Origin: an uncultured Prevotella sp.
GTDB lineage: Bacteria; Bacteroidota; Bacteroidia; Bacteroidales; Bacteroidaceae
NCBI GenBank assembly: GCA_900550635.1
Contig: URSZ01000030.1
Coordinates: 1 to 20,924 of the forward strand
Length of the DNA stretch: 20,924 nt
Direction of reading: 5' to 3'
The translations under genes and the position numbers were made by a program. This document shows, in pieces, positions 1 through 7,821 of this stretch (position 1 is the stretch's first letter; each line of letters starts with the position of its first letter). The notes beneath the pieces are model-generated. The model saw only the letters and a list, made by a program, of their open reading frames with translations. It made no database searches and was not told the origin of the DNA.

Positions 1-358
1 TGCCTCCCGTAGGAGTTTGGACCGTGTCTCAGTTCCAATGTGGGGGACCTTCCTCTCAGAACCCCTATCCATCGTCGGCTAGGTGGGCCGTTACCCCGCC
101 TACTACCTAATGGAACGCATCCCCATCGTTTACCAATGAATCTTTAATGGTGTTATCATGCAATCTCACCATACTATCAGGTATTAATCTTTCTTTCGAA
201 AGGCTATCCCTGAGTAAACGGAAGGTTGGATACGTGTTACTCACCCGTGCGCCGGTCGCCATCAAACTTAGCAAGCTAAGTTCATGCTGCCCCTCGACTT
301 GCATGTGTTAAGCCTGTAGCTAGCGTTCATCCTGAGCCAGGATCAAACTCTTCATTGT
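1..358 (-). rRNA. rrs: 16S ribosomal RNA, 5' part (partial)
   Basis: Read on the minus strand, this is the first ~358 nt of 16S rRNA. The universal forward-primer site AGAGTTTGATCCTGGCTCAG lies at about 333-352, and the sequence runs to the conserved ACTCCTACGGGAGGCA block at the window edge. The mature 5' end is put near 358, just before AATGAAGAG. The rest of the gene, and presumably tRNAs, 23S and 5S, lie left of the window. The variable region (GGGGCAGCATGAACTTAGC) recalls Phocaeicola species such as P. coprocola or P. plebeius; this is from memory and not a search result. Confidence 0.98.
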
Positions 359-577
359 AAAATATATTTCTTTTCTTTTTTCTCTGTTCCTGGCGTATCT
401 ATCAAGATATATTCTGTTCCATATATAAAGGAACGACGGTTGGAACAACACATATGCCCGTTACATAAAGCAACGGGACTGCATGTCTTTGTTCCCCTTG
501 ACTTATCGTTTATGTAATCCTATCATTGAACTCCCGCCCCCGGACTCCGCCTTGCGGCGGCGTTTCGTTCCCGAAAG
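359..577 (-). other. rRNA operon leader (transcribed spacer)
   Basis: About 220 nt lie between the predicted transcription start and the 16S 5' end. There are two small hairpins: GTTCC/GGAAC arms at 416-420 and 430-434, and CCCGTT/AACGGG arms at 457-462 and 472-477. Such leaders usually take part in antitermination and in forming the 16S processing stem. The other side of that stem would be outside the window. No coding signal is seen. Confidence 0.6.
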
Positions 578-583
578 CGAGTG

Positions 584-615
584 CAAAAGTACAACCGACA
601 AACCAAACAGCCAAA
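584..615 (-). promoter_or_regulatory. rRNA operon promoter
   Basis: On the minus strand a -33 TTTG (612-615) is followed after exactly 20 bp by TACTTTTG (584-591). This matches the Bacteroidota sigma-ABfr pattern TTTG-N19-20-TAnnTTTG. The start would fall near 577. It is the only strong candidate found upstream of the 16S gene, although rRNA operons often have several promoters. A second box, TAAGTTTG at 824-831 (minus), has no matching -33 element. Confidence 0.75.
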
Positions 616-960
616 CTTTTCCATGACTTTTTTCAAACTTTTTTATACCACTACCGCACAAAACACCCGCCCCACGCACCGCACACCCCTGGAAAACAAA
701 AACATAAACACACGTAAAAAAATTACGGGAAAACACGAAAAAACACACCCCGGCCGGCGGACAACGAAAAACAACACGGAAGAAAACACAAAACGCCATC
801 TTTGAAAAAAGGGATGTTCTTTTCAAACTTACGAGACTTTGCTTTTTGCACCACGGGCGACAAGACGGGGGAACAAAATATTAATATTATTTTACATTTA
901 CTTCGGTTTTGGCACGCTTGTTTTCGGGTACCGAAAAACGCCTCTCGCAGAAAATAAAAA
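616..960. other. gene-free region upstream of rRNA operon, A/C-rich on plus strand
   Basis: No convincing gene. From about 600 to 800 the plus strand is strikingly rich in A and C and poor in G and T, with many AAAC/CAC runs. Open frames here have low-complexity translations without family resemblance and are judged spurious. The stretch separates the divergent rRNA operon and rnz. Confidence 0.5.
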
Positions 961-1023
961 ATATGTGCCTTGTATTTTAAAATATGTCCGATGTATTTCG
1001 AAATATGTCAGACCTTTTTTTCG
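961..1023 (+). repeat. 21-bp quasi-palindromic triple array, copy A
   Basis: Three units of exactly 21 bp begin at 961, 982 and 1003. Each starts ATATGT and is followed by a T-rich second half. The first unit carries the variant ATATGTGCCTTGTAT, the second ATATGTCCGATGTAT and the third ATATGTCAGACC with a T7 run. It is one of four such arrays in the window, all in the same orientation. It sits between two divergent transcription units, where no transcript is expected to end. Confidence 0.85.
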
Positions 1024-1138
1024 GGGTCAAAAACCGCGTGTTTACGGGACTTTCGGAACGGAGGATTTTGCGTGATAAAAATCGTTGAAACGTATTAAAA
1101 ATATATAAACCGGAACTGCCTGCAACGTTAGGTTTTTG

Positions 1139-1146
1139 TACTTTTG
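1139..1146 (+). promoter_or_regulatory. rnz promoter -7 box
   Basis: TACTTTTG matches TAnnTTTG. It ends only four bases before the ATG at 1151, so the transcript would start at or within a base or two of the start codon. No clear TTG is seen about 20 bp upstream, so the -33 element is weak or absent. The upstream in-frame ATG at 1136 lies before this box and is unlikely to be used. Confidence 0.55.
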
Positions 1147-1150
1147 CAGT

Positions 1151-2068
1151 ATGGAGAAATTCGAAGTAACCATACTCGGCTGTGGAAGCGCGAAACCTTC
1201 GACGAGGCATTTTCCAAGCGCGCAAATCATTAATTTCCGCGACAAGTTGTTCCTGGTTGACTGCGGCGAAGGCACCCAAATGCAAATGTGCAGGAATCGC
1301 GTTCGCTTCACACGCATGAACAACATTTTCATCTCGCACCTTCACGGAGACCATTGCTTCGGCCTGATAGGCCTGCTCTCTTCTTTGGAATTGTTGGGAA
1401 GGACAGCAGAAATGCACATTTACGCCCCGGGACAGTTGGAAAAGATACTATTCAACGACATAGCTTTCTTCAACCGCGGGATGTCGTACAAAATAACGTT
1501 CCACCCTGTCGATACGGAAAAGAACAAATTGCTTTACGAAGACAATTCGCTACAGGTCTATTCGATACCGCTCGACCACCGTGTACCTTGCAGTGGTTTC
1601 CTTTTTGTCGAGAAGCCTGTGCTGCCGCACATACGCAGGGATATGATAGACTACTACAACATACCGTACTATGCCATTAAGGACATAAAAGAAGGGGCTG
1701 ACTGGATTCTGCCCAGCGGCGAGGCCGTGCCCTCGGAAAAACTGACGACACCTTCATACCGTCCACGGAAATATGCCTACTGTTCCGACACGGCATATTC
1801 CGAAAGGTTGAAGGACATCATTTATGGTTCAAGCGTTCTATACCATGAAGCCACATTTGCCGATGATTTGGAAGCGCTGGCCAATGAGAGGGGGCATTCA
1901 ACGGCGCGGCAGGCGGCTACCGTTGCACGCGAAAGCAACGTGGGGCAGCTTGTCATAGGACATTATTCTTCAAGGTATGAGGACGAATCACTGTTGCTTG
2001 AACAGGCACGTGAAGTATTCCCCAATACCATTGCAGCCACAGAGAACCTTACAATAAAAATAAGATAA
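1151..2068 (+). CDS. rnz: ribonuclease Z
   Basis: A 305-residue metallo-beta-lactamase-fold endonuclease that removes the 3' trailer of tRNA precursors in the cytoplasm. The signature HLHGDH is at residues 63-68, where H63, H65, D67 and H68 bind zinc. Further ligands or conserved positions are H143 in PLDHRVPCSG, D213 in YCSDTAY, H249 in ERGHS and H271 in IGHYSSRY. The length is typical of the bacterial enzyme. The start at 1151 is preferred over the in-frame ATG at 1136 because a TACTTTTG promoter box lies between them. It is followed after 19 bp by a hydrolase gene, probably in one operon, and stands divergent from the rRNA operon. Confidence 0.95.
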   Translation: MEKFEVTILGCGSAKPSTRHFPSAQIINFRDKLFLVDCGEGTQMQMCRNRVRFTRMNNIFISHLHGDHCFGLIGLLSSLELLGRTAEMHIYAPGQLEKILFNDIAFFNRGMSYKITFHPVDTEKNKLLYEDNSLQVYSIPLDHRVPCSGFLFVEKPVLPHIRRDMIDYYNIPYYAIKDIKEGADWILPSGEAVPSEKLTTPSYRPRKYAYCSDTAYSERLKDIIYGSSVLYHEATFADDLEALANERGHSTARQAATVARESNVGQLVIGHYSSRYEDESLLLEQAREVFPNTIAATENLTIKIR

Positions 2069-2087
2069 TTCACAAAGTACATATATA

Positions 2088-3071
2088 ATGCATAGGAAGA
2101 ATTTCATACCACAGGGTGTAATAAATGTTTCATACTGTATATTTGTTATTGCCTTAATAACACTGCCATCGGCCTGCACGACATCTCTGGTAACATCAAA
2201 ATTGCTCGACGTTGCTTTGAAACCGAAGAACACTTCAAAAGACACGGCCGTAGCCTGGAAACAGGAAATAGAGCGTTATCCGGCTGTGGGAACATGGCGT
2301 GACAGTTTACTGAACGCACATGCAATTCACGATACTTTCATTACCGACGCCGAGGGTATAAGCCTGCACGCTCTTTATGTGCGCGCACCAAAAGCAAGTC
2401 CCAATACAGCCATTGTAGTACACGGGCACACTTCTTCGTCTGTAGGTGTTGCACATTTGGGACGCATGTACAACCGTGACCTGGGTATGAACATATTGCT
2501 TCCCGACCTAAGGCTGTCAGGTCTCAGCGGCGGCGAACATTACACTATGGGATGGTCGGAAAAAAACGAAGTAAAACTATGGATAAACGTGGCCACCAAG
2601 CTGTTCGGCGACACCACAAGGATTGTGGTTCACGGCGTTTCCATGGGAGCCGCAACTGTGATGATGATGTCGGGAGACACACTGAGCAGCAACGTAAAGT
2701 GCATGGTTGAAGACTGCGGATATTCTTCGGTTTGGGACGAGTTCAAGCATGTGCTTCAGAAGAACTATAAAATATCCGGAACTTCACTGCTAAAATCAGC
2801 CAGCGAGAAAGCAAAGAAACTGTACAATTACGATTTCAGCAAAGCCTCGTCTGTTGAACAGGTAAAGAAAAGCAGCATTCCCATGCTTTTTATACATGGA
2901 GACGCCGACACATACGTGCCAACTACCATGGTTTACGAACTTTACAAGGCCAAGCCGGAACCCAAAGAGCTATGGGTCGTGCCCGGAGCGGAACACGACA
3001 AATCATACGAAACAGCACCCGAAGAATACACTAAACGAGTAAAAGAATTTGTTGAAAAATATGGAATGTAA
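2088..3071 (+). CDS. secreted or lipid-anchored alpha/beta hydrolase
   Basis: A 327-residue serine hydrolase of the alpha/beta fold. The N-terminus has a hydrophobic stretch (residues 11-29) ending in PSAC, so Cys30 may be a lipidation site, although the lipobox is imperfect. The oxyanion region is VVHGHTS (110-116). The nucleophile is S185 in HGVSMGA, the acid is probably D274 in HGDADTYVP, and the base is H303 in GAEHD. The substrate is unknown; the family includes peptidases and esterases. It follows rnz by 19 bp, and its last 11 bases overlap the likely start of namZ, so co-transcription is likely and a role in envelope or peptidoglycan fragment processing is plausible. Confidence 0.88.
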   Translation: MHRKNFIPQGVINVSYCIFVIALITLPSACTTSLVTSKLLDVALKPKNTSKDTAVAWKQEIERYPAVGTWRDSLLNAHAIHDTFITDAEGISLHALYVRAPKASPNTAIVVHGHTSSSVGVAHLGRMYNRDLGMNILLPDLRLSGLSGGEHYTMGWSEKNEVKLWINVATKLFGDTTRIVVHGVSMGAATVMMMSGDTLSSNVKCMVEDCGYSSVWDEFKHVLQKNYKISGTSLLKSASEKAKKLYNYDFSKASSVEQVKKSSIPMLFIHGDADTYVPTTMVYELYKAKPEPKELWVVPGAEHDKSYETAPEEYTKRVKEFVEKYGM

Positions 3072-4245
3072 CGCATACAAATCCTGCAATAAAAGGCTGG
3101 CAATTTTGTTTATGGCTTTGACTTTAGTCAGTCTAGCCAATGCAAAACGGGTCATAACCGGCGACGAACGCACGGAACTTTATTTCCATTTGCTCGAAGG
3201 CAAAAGGATAGCTCTTTATTCAAATCATACAGGGCTGGCTAACGGGAAACATATAGTTGACATACTTAAAGAAAACAAATTTGACGTAACGACTATTTTA
3301 TCGCCCGAGCACGGGTTTCGCGGAACGGCCGACGCGGGAGAGCGCGTGGGCGACTCGGTAGACGAAAAGACGAATATTCCTATCATCTCCATGTACAAAT
3401 TCGGAAGAGAAGGAATAGACTCTACAACTGCCGCACGCTTCGACATTCTGGTAGTAGACATACAAGACGTAGGGCTGCGCTTCTATACATATTATATAAC
3501 AATGTGGAGACTTATGGACAGTTGTGCAAAATACGGCAAACTTGTAATCGTGCTCGACCGTCCGAACCCTAACGGATTTTATGTAGACGGTCCCATACTC
3601 GACATGAAATATCGTTCGGGCGTTGGCTGGCTGCCAATTCCCATTGTGCATGGCATGACCTTGGGCGAATTAGCGCTGATGATAAACGGCGAAGGCTGGC
3701 TATCGGACAAAAGAAAATGCGAACTAACTGTCATACCTTGCAAAAATTACAAGCATTCCACTCTTTATGAATTGCCGATACCTCCCTCTCCCAACCTTCC
3801 TAACATAAAATCCATTTATCTATATCCTTCAACGTGTTTCTTTGAAGGTACGGTTATGAGCCTCGGACGTGGGACATCGTTGCCTTTCCAGGTATACGGC
3901 CACCCCGACTACAAGGGTAGCAACTACAGCTTCACGCCCCAAAGCATATCCGGGGCAAAGAATCCTCCTCTGCTCGGAAAGAAATGCTACGGTGTTGACC
4001 TAAGCGGTACCGACGACAAGTACATACGCAAACAAGGAATTGACTTGAGCTACGTGATAGACGCCTACAAGAACCTCAACATAGGAAGCAAGTTCTTTAC
4101 TTCGTTTTTCGATTTGCTTGCAGGTTGCAGCTACGTACGCGAAATGATTGAGCAAGGCTGCGATGCCGACGAAATAAAAGCACGCTGGCAAGACGATGTA
4201 ACCAAGTTCAAAAAGCAGCGGGCTCCATACCTCATATATAAATAA
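3061..4245 (+). CDS. namZ: exo-beta-N-acetylmuramidase NamZ (DUF1343, GH171)
   Basis: A DUF1343 protein of 394 residues. This family includes Bacillus subtilis NamZ (YbbC) and the Tannerella forsythia enzyme, which release MurNAc from the non-reducing end of peptidoglycan fragments. Family marks are SPEHGFRG (81-88) followed by AGE, and DIQDVGLRFYTY (133-144). A signal peptide (hydrophobic core about residues 13-26, cleavage after ANA) indicates export. The start at 3061 overlaps the upstream stop by 11 bases; an in-frame ATG at 3049 is the alternative. Array B with its hairpin follows 20 bases after the stop and probably ends the transcript. Confidence 0.9.
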   Translation: MECNAYKSCNKRLAILFMALTLVSLANAKRVITGDERTELYFHLLEGKRIALYSNHTGLANGKHIVDILKENKFDVTTILSPEHGFRGTADAGERVGDSVDEKTNIPIISMYKFGREGIDSTTAARFDILVVDIQDVGLRFYTYYITMWRLMDSCAKYGKLVIVLDRPNPNGFYVDGPILDMKYRSGVGWLPIPIVHGMTLGELALMINGEGWLSDKRKCELTVIPCKNYKHSTLYELPIPPSPNLPNIKSIYLYPSTCFFEGTVMSLGRGTSLPFQVYGHPDYKGSNYSFTPQSISGAKNPPLLGKKCYGVDLSGTDDKYIRKQGIDLSYVIDAYKNLNIGSKFFTSFFDLLAGCSYVREMIEQGCDADEIKARWQDDVTKFKKQRAPYLIYK

Positions 4246-4265
4246 GATAATACCTAAGAAAAAAA

Positions 4266-4328
4266 ATATGTCTGACCTATTTTAAATTATGTCTGACATA
4301 TTTCAAAATATCTCAGACATAATTTTCC
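4266..4328 (+). repeat. 21-bp quasi-palindromic triple array, copy B
   Basis: Three 21-bp units start at 4266, 4287 and 4308. The first is ATATGTCTGACC plus a T-rich half, the second TTATGTCTGACATATTT and the third ATATCTCAGACATAATTT. Unit period and orientation are identical to copy A. It lies in the 214 bp between namZ and the amidase-like gene. Confidence 0.85.
4284..4328 (+). terminator. hairpin within array B, likely terminator of the rnz-namZ operon
   Basis: Units 2 and 3 form a long stem. AAATTATGTCTGA (4284-4296) pairs perfectly with 4313-4325; a C/C mismatch follows, then ATATTT (4298-4303) pairs with AAATAT (4306-4311). A short T run (4323-4326) follows. The stem is stronger than needed for factor-independent termination, but the T tract is short. 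Confidence 0.5.
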
Positions 4329-4459
4329 GGAGGTCTAATGGCACAAATAAAATAACAAAGAAAAACATACCCACTTGAATCTCTATCCTCTTATAGAACC
4401 ATCATCAGATATGTTTATCATACGTCTATACACTATACTACTGTAAATAACATAAGCAA

Positions 4460-7400
4460 ATGAATACTTCAAAATGCCTGACAGGTCTAATTGTTGCCTT
4501 TACTTTATTTGCGCAGACAGTAAAGGCTCAAAACGAGTTTGATAAAAGTAGCCTTGAATTGGGAAAGCTCCTAACTCAAATAGGAAAACGCGACGCCTCG
4601 ATAGGAAACATAAGAATTGACACTGCTACCGTTAATGACGATTCGGTATGTTTTTACGCTTCAAGCAACTGCGCATACATACCTTTCAGGGAAGACAACG
4701 TAAAAGAAATATACAAAAAACTGCAAAGCTTTATCCCCGAAGAACTGGCTAAGAAAAAATGCGGAATTTACACACAGGGACAACTTATAAACGAGCTGAT
4801 ACCTTTGGCTCTACGCAAAAAAAGAGAAAAGAACGCCGAAGTATTCACACGTCCTGAAACAAAGCCACTCGTTTCTAACATATCGACAGCAAACACTCCA
4901 ACACGAGGACTTGCAGGCAAACACATATCAGTATGGCCAAGCCATGGACTTTATTATGAATCAAAACTCACACGCTGGGAATGGCAAAGAGCCCGTATTT
5001 TCCAAACCGTAGAAGATTTATACACCAGGAGCTACGTAATGCCATTCCTCGTACCAATGCTTGAAAACGCTGGCGCTAACGTTTTGATACCTCGTGAACG
5101 AGACACTCAAATAAACGAAATTGTAGTAGACAACGATTTCAACGTTTCAAAAGGCAGTATTTACACCGAGACCTCCGGCGATTCAAACTGGTTGCAGGGA
5201 ACAGGCAAAGGTTTTGCCCAACTCCGCAATGCTTATACCGATTTTCAAAATCCGTTCAAAGAAGGCTCTTTCCGCCAGACCAACACCATAAAAAAAGGGA
5301 AGCCAAGCACAGCCGAATGGAAACCTAACATCAAAGAAAGCGGCAAATATGCTGTTTATGTTTCCTACCAGACACTTCCCAACAGCACGGACGAAGCGCT
5401 ATATACAGTATATCATAAAGGTAATACGACCTCTTTCCGCGTGAACCAACAAATGGGCGGTGGAACCTGGGTTTATTTGGGCACATTCGAGTTCGACAAA
5501 GGACTATCCGACGAAAACAAAGTTACGCTTTCAAACCTTTCGTCAAGCAACAAAGCAGTCGTTACCGCAGACGCAGTTAAATTCGGCGGCGGTATAGGAA
5601 ACATAGCCCGCCGCAATCCGTCATCAGACACAATTCACGCCAACTATCCCGCCGTAACAAGCGGCTATCCCCGCTTTGCCGAAGGTGCACGGTATTGGAT
5701 GCAATGGGCGGGAATACCCGACACTATATACTCCCCCACCGGCGGAGAGAATGACTATAACGATGACTACAGAAACCGTGGCTTATGGGTAAACTATATG
5801 TCTGGAGGTTCATCTGTAAACCCGGACGAGCCGGGATTGAATATTCCTATCGACCTGTCGTTCGCTTTTCATTCCGACGCCGGGTCTACTAAAAATGACG
5901 GAATAATAGGCACACTCGGCATATACTCAAACAAGGGCTACGACGGAAAATTTTACAATGGAGCAAGCCGACTAATCTCTCACGATTTATGTGATTTAGT
6001 GCAAAGTTACATTGTTAATGATATAAGAAAACTCTACGCCCCCGAATGGAATCGCAGAGGCATGTGGAACCAGCCTTACTTTGAAGCATGGGCGCCCAAG
6101 GTGCCGGCAATGCTTTTGGAATTGCTTTCGCATTCAAACTTTGCCGACATGCGTTACGGTCTGGACCCTCGTTTCCGTTTTACAGTAAGCCGCGCAATCT
6201 ACAAAGGTATACTGCGATTTATTTCGTCGCAATACAACGAACCATACGTGGTGCAGCCTCTGCCTGTCGACCATATGGCAATACGTTTTACAGGAAAAGA
6301 GCCAAACGAAATAGAACTGACATGGAAAGCCGTTGAAGACACGCTCGAACCTACAGCCAAAGCTGAAGAATATATTGTGTACACAAGAATCGGCGACGGT
6401 GATTTCGACAACGGCACATTAGTTAAGGAAGAATCATACAAAACTAAGATTCCCTCAAACGTTGTTTGCAGCTTTAAGGTAACGGCCGTAAACAAAGGCG
6501 GCGAAAGTTTTCCGTCTGAAATACTTTCCGTAGGAAGAAGCGTATCTACAGCAAGCTCCTATTTAAATATTGAAGAGCCCGTGCTCGTTGTAAATGGTTT
6601 TGACAGAATAAGTGCACCGGCCGATTTTGTTGCTCCCGCTCCTGCCGACACATCCCTGGCCGGCTTTCTGGACGACATAGACCACGGAGTGCCTTACATA
6701 AACGACTTCAGCTACGTAGGCAAGATGAAAGAATTCCGACGCGATGTGCCATGGACAGATGATGATTCGGGCGGCTTTGGAGATAGCTACGGCAACTACG
6801 AAAGAAAAGTAATAGCCGGCAACACTTTCGATTATCCTGCTGTTCATGGCAAGGCAATCCTGGCTGCAGGGCTGTCGTTTACCTCCTGTAGCAATGAAGC
6901 TGTTGAAGACTCCATTGTAAATATGCAAGACTACGGATTTGTAGACCTTGTTTTAGGTAAACAATGCCAAACAAAAATGGGACGAGGAGGATATTTCCCC
7001 TTACAATTCAAAACATTCTCACCTGCCATGCAAAATGCTATAACAAGATATTGTAACAATGGCGGCAACATATTTGTTTCAGGGGCATTTGTTGCCACGG
7101 ATTTATGGTGCAGCCGCGTAGCAAAAAGTAACGAAAGCGACAAAAAATTTGCAACTGAAGTGCTGCGCTACAAGTGGCGCAACTCAAGAGCCGCCACTAA
7201 CGGAACAGTCTGGTGCGTGGCTTCGCCGGCTGAGGAGTTTGATGGAGAATACAATTACTTCAACGAGTTGAACTCCGAGAGCTATGTGGTAGAATCACCC
7301 GACGCCATAGAACCCGCAACACCCGAAGGTTATACCATAATGCGATATCCCGAGAACAACCTTAGCGCGGGAGTTGCATGTGGCGGTAAATATAAAACGG

Positions 7401-7492
7401 TAATATTAGGATTCCCGTTCGAGTCATTGCGTTCTTCAAAACAGCGCAACAAACTTATGAACCAAATAATAAGATTCTTTTACATCAAATAA
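4460..7492 (+). CDS. secreted N-acetylmuramoyl-L-alanine amidase-like protein with golvesin-type insert and Fn3 domain
   Basis: A 1010-residue exported protein with a signal peptide (residues 1-23, cleaved after VKA). It looks like an Amidase_3-type catalytic fold split in two. The first metal-site part is around VWPSHGLYYE (158-167), and the second carries FHSDAG (470-475) and LLELLSHSN (552-560), matching the usual His and Glu positions. Between them (about 250-375) is a beta-rich insert (KYAVYVSYQT...GGGTWVYLGTFEF...) resembling the golvesin C-terminal-like domain. A fibronectin type III domain follows at about 600-695, then a C-terminal region of unknown fold. Related Bacteroidota proteins are sometimes named xanthan lyase. 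The neighbourhood with NamZ favours peptidoglycan as substrate; this is inference. Confidence 0.8.
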   Translation: MNTSKCLTGLIVAFTLFAQTVKAQNEFDKSSLELGKLLTQIGKRDASIGNIRIDTATVNDDSVCFYASSNCAYIPFREDNVKEIYKKLQSFIPEELAKKKCGIYTQGQLINELIPLALRKKREKNAEVFTRPETKPLVSNISTANTPTRGLAGKHISVWPSHGLYYESKLTRWEWQRARIFQTVEDLYTRSYVMPFLVPMLENAGANVLIPRERDTQINEIVVDNDFNVSKGSIYTETSGDSNWLQGTGKGFAQLRNAYTDFQNPFKEGSFRQTNTIKKGKPSTAEWKPNIKESGKYAVYVSYQTLPNSTDEALYTVYHKGNTTSFRVNQQMGGGTWVYLGTFEFDKGLSDENKVTLSNLSSSNKAVVTADAVKFGGGIGNIARRNPSSDTIHANYPAVTSGYPRFAEGARYWMQWAGIPDTIYSPTGGENDYNDDYRNRGLWVNYMSGGSSVNPDEPGLNIPIDLSFAFHSDAGSTKNDGIIGTLGIYSNKGYDGKFYNGASRLISHDLCDLVQSYIVNDIRKLYAPEWNRRGMWNQPYFEAWAPKVPAMLLELLSHSNFADMRYGLDPRFRFTVSRAIYKGILRFISSQYNEPYVVQPLPVDHMAIRFTGKEPNEIELTWKAVEDTLEPTAKAEEYIVYTRIGDGDFDNGTLVKEESYKTKIPSNVVCSFKVTAVNKGGESFPSEILSVGRSVSTASSYLNIEEPVLVVNGFDRISAPADFVAPAPADTSLAGFLDDIDHGVPYINDFSYVGKMKEFRRDVPWTDDDSGGFGDSYGNYERKVIAGNTFDYPAVHGKAILAAGLSFTSCSNEAVEDSIVNMQDYGFVDLVLGKQCQTKMGRGGYFPLQFKTFSPAMQNAITRYCNNGGNIFVSGAFVATDLWCSRVAKSNESDKKFATEVLRYKWRNSRAATNGTVWCVASPAEEFDGEYNYFNELNSESYVVESPDAIEPATPEGYTIMRYPENNLSAGVACGGKYKTVILGFPFESLRSSKQRNKLMNQIIRFFYIK

Positions 7493-7673
7493 GATATGTT
7501 ACATACGGGCGCGGAGCATTTATACTATGCCTTGCGCTCGTTTTCACAAGACGCGTACACTGCAAAACCGGTCTGGAACAGTCCACCTGCAATAACGGAA
7601 TACAGACAAAATACGACGCCCAAAATCACTACTCATTTTCAGCACGTTACACCGAGGTCTGAGAAAAGAAAAA

Positions 7674-7736
7674 ATACAAGGCACATATTTTAAAATATGT
7701 GCCTTGCATTTTGAAATATGTCCGACCTATTTTGGA
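7674..7736 (+). repeat. 21-bp quasi-palindromic triple array, copy C
   Basis: Units start at 7674, 7695 and 7716. The first begins ATACAAGGCACATAT, the exact reverse complement of the core of the first unit of copy A. The second is ATATGTGCCTTGCAT and the third ATATGTCCGACC. The A-rich lead-in GAGAAAAGAAAAA just before it is shared with copy D. Confidence 0.85.
7677..7706. terminator. 30-bp perfect palindrome in array C, possible bidirectional terminator
   Basis: CAAGGCACATATTTT at 7677-7691 is followed directly by its exact reverse complement (7692-7706). One mismatch further out, the pairing continues with A/T bases. It lies between two converging genes with A-rich sequence on the left and T-rich on the right, so a hairpin plus U tract would form on either transcript. 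Confidence 0.55.
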
Positions 7737-7821
7737 GGAACTTTTATAGAACTTAAAAATTTGCAATCAAAAATTTTTTGTCCTGCAGCCTTTCTATAGT
7801 CTGCTTATTTTGGAAACCTTT

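Larger units (their letters stand above)
7493..7821. other. convergent intergenic region holding array C
   Basis: A 329-bp region between the converging amidase and DUF5686 genes. It holds array C with its palindrome and AT-rich flanks. A 65-codon plus-strand frame at 7496-7693 runs into the repeat and is judged spurious. Confidence 0.6.

Noticed and set aside
503..826. Minus-strand open frame of 107 codons upstream of 16S rRNA
   Set aside because: Low-complexity translation, overlaps the rRNA promoter, and is explained by the A/C strand bias.
961..1023. CRISPR array
   Set aside because: Units are directly adjacent with no spacers, only three copies occur per site, and no cas genes are present.
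977..1417. Minus-strand open frame of 146 codons
   Set aside because: It overlaps array A and the first part of rnz, whose family motifs are unmistakable on the plus strand.
7496..7693. Short plus-strand frame after the amidase-like gene
   Set aside because: No family resemblance and no signal or conserved motif; its end lies in the repeat array.
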